64,000 nt of DNA from Pseudomonas sp. CC6-YY-74. Lineage in GTDB: Bacteria; Pseudomonadota; Gammaproteobacteria; Pseudomonadales; Pseudomonadaceae. The notes below the pieces were generated by a model. It was not told the origin of the DNA and did no database searches. It saw only the letters and a list, made by a program, of their open reading frames with translations. Position numbers and translations under genes: made by a program. Each line of letters opens with the position of its first letter. Positions within the stretch are counted from its first letter, which is position 1. Below, piece by piece: positions 63,376 through 64,000 of this stretch. The DNA lies in contig NZ_CP019947.1 in NCBI RefSeq assembly GCF_002025205.1, positions 3,696,001-3,760,000 on the forward strand, given 5' to 3'.

Positions 63376-64000
63376 ATGAGCACTGAAAAAACCAATCAAT
63401 CCTGGGGCGGCCGCTTCAGCGAGCCCGTCGACGCTTTCGTCGCCCGTTTCACCGCCTCCGTCGAATTCGACAAGCGCCTGTATCGCCACGACATCATGGG
63501 CTCGATCGCCCATGCGACCATGCTGGCCAAGGTCGGCGTACTGACGGATGCCGAACGCGACAGCATCATCGATGGCCTGACCCAAATCCAGCTCGAAATC
63601 GAAGCCGGCCAGTTCGACTGGCGCGTCGATCTGGAAGACGTGCACATGAACATCGAAGCGCGCCTCACCGACCGCATCGGCGTGACCGGCAAGAAGCTGC
63701 ACACCGGGCGCAGCCGTAACGACCAGGTCGCCACCGATATCCGCCTGTGGCTGCGCGACGAGATCGATCTGATCCTCGCCGAAATCAGCCGCCTGCAGCA
63801 GGGCCTGCTGGAGCAAGCCGAGCGCGAAGCCGAGGCCATCATGCCTGGCTTCACCCACCTGCAAACCGCCCAGCCGGTGACCTTTGGTCATCACCTGCTG
63901 GCCTGGTTCGAAATGCTCAGCCGCGATTACGAGCGCCTGCTCGATTGCCGCAAGCGCACCAATCGCATGCCCCTGGGCAGCGCCGCACTGGCCGGCACCA
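63376..64000 (+). CDS. argH: Argininosuccinate lyase, 5' part
   Basis: Starts at ATG 63376; the window ends inside the gene after about 208 codons. WGGRFSEPVDAFVARFTASV, EDVHMNIEARLTDRIG, GKKLHTGRSRNDQVATDIRL and MPGFTHLQTAQPVTFGHHLL are the family landmarks. The catalytic Ser loop (SSxMPQKxN) lies beyond the end. Last step of arginine synthesis. It is divergent from algZ across a 254-base gap that holds both promoters. Confidence 0.97.
   Translation, partial: MSTEKTNQSWGGRFSEPVDAFVARFTASVEFDKRLYRHDIMGSIAHATMLAKVGVLTDAERDSIIDGLTQIQLEIEAGQFDWRVDLEDVHMNIEARLTDRIGVTGKKLHTGRSRNDQVATDIRLWLRDEIDLILAEISRLQQGLLEQAEREAEAIMPGFTHLQTAQPVTFGHHLLAWFEMLSRDYERLLDCRKRTNRMPLGSAALAGT

Overview
The window is a stretch of Pseudomonas chromosome, about 60% GC or more, from the P. 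aeruginosa-like lineage. The main evidence is gene order: algZ-algR-hemC-hemD/X-hemY-algQ-algP, then hemB, ppk/ppx, trxA, rho and ubiD, then ssrS-zapA-pepP-ubiH-ubiI, fbpAB and gcvT-gcvH matches one continuous P. aeruginosa neighbourhood as I remember it. mutM through coaD, the long-chain alcohol genes laoA/C/B/R, yheT and rsmD match a second, distant neighbourhood. The two blocks meet at about 20.15-20.35 kb. No rRNA, tRNA, CRISPR array, prophage or intact insertion sequence was seen.

Layout. 1-1.5 kb: end of rsmD and a YheT-type hydrolase. 1.5-8.8 kb: a leftward four-gene operon, wecB-nfrB-nfrA-DUF4434, with overlapping genes and a good sigma70 promoter next to a perfect TGTGA-N6-TCACA (CRP/Vfr) site. 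This is the most distinctive unit: a complete counterpart of the E. coli N4 glycan receptor pathway with its own UDP-GlcNAc 2-epimerase, a c-di-GMP-type (MshEN) tail on the glycosyltransferase, an outer-membrane exporter and a secreted putative glycosidase. 8.9-14 kb: divergent laoR and laoB-laoC-laoA for long-chain alcohol/aldehyde oxidation, with a palindromic operator between the -35 and -10. 14-20 kb: coaD, ferredoxin, gamma-glutamyltranspeptidase, a Na/Pi-type transporter and mutM.

19-21 kb: the junction zone. Two palindromic elements of about 200-220 bp lie either side of a decapitated gene end and a gcvH with a one-base deletion; gcvP is missing. 21-25 kb: gcvT and the iron-uptake genes fbpA/fbpB. 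25-32 kb: ubiquinone hydroxylases (ubiH frameshifted), pepP, a UPF0149 gene, zapA with a small coiled-coil partner, 6S RNA, 5-formyl-THF cyclo-ligase and a 43-residue membrane protein. 32-34 kb: an EVE-domain gene and a clearly decayed CHASE/PAS/GGDEF gene. 34-45 kb: qor, a ferredoxin-type flavin reductase beside ubiD, rho, trxA, ppx/ppk tail to tail, and hemB. 45-55 kb: a broken dedA, elbB, thioesterase, an FTR1 iron permease fused to cytochrome c, LysE, TerC, methyltransferase, ABC-F protein YheS, and the histone-like algP. 56-64 kb: algQ, the heme operon hemC-hemDX-hemY (hemD and hemX fused in one frame), the alginate/twitching regulators algZ/algR, and the start of argH.

Several conserved genes (gcvH, ubiH) carry single-base frameshifts that could be sequencing errors. 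The GGDEF and dedA genes carry several lesions or a ragged end and look like real pseudogenes. All similarity statements come from reading motifs and from memory of the families; no search was run.
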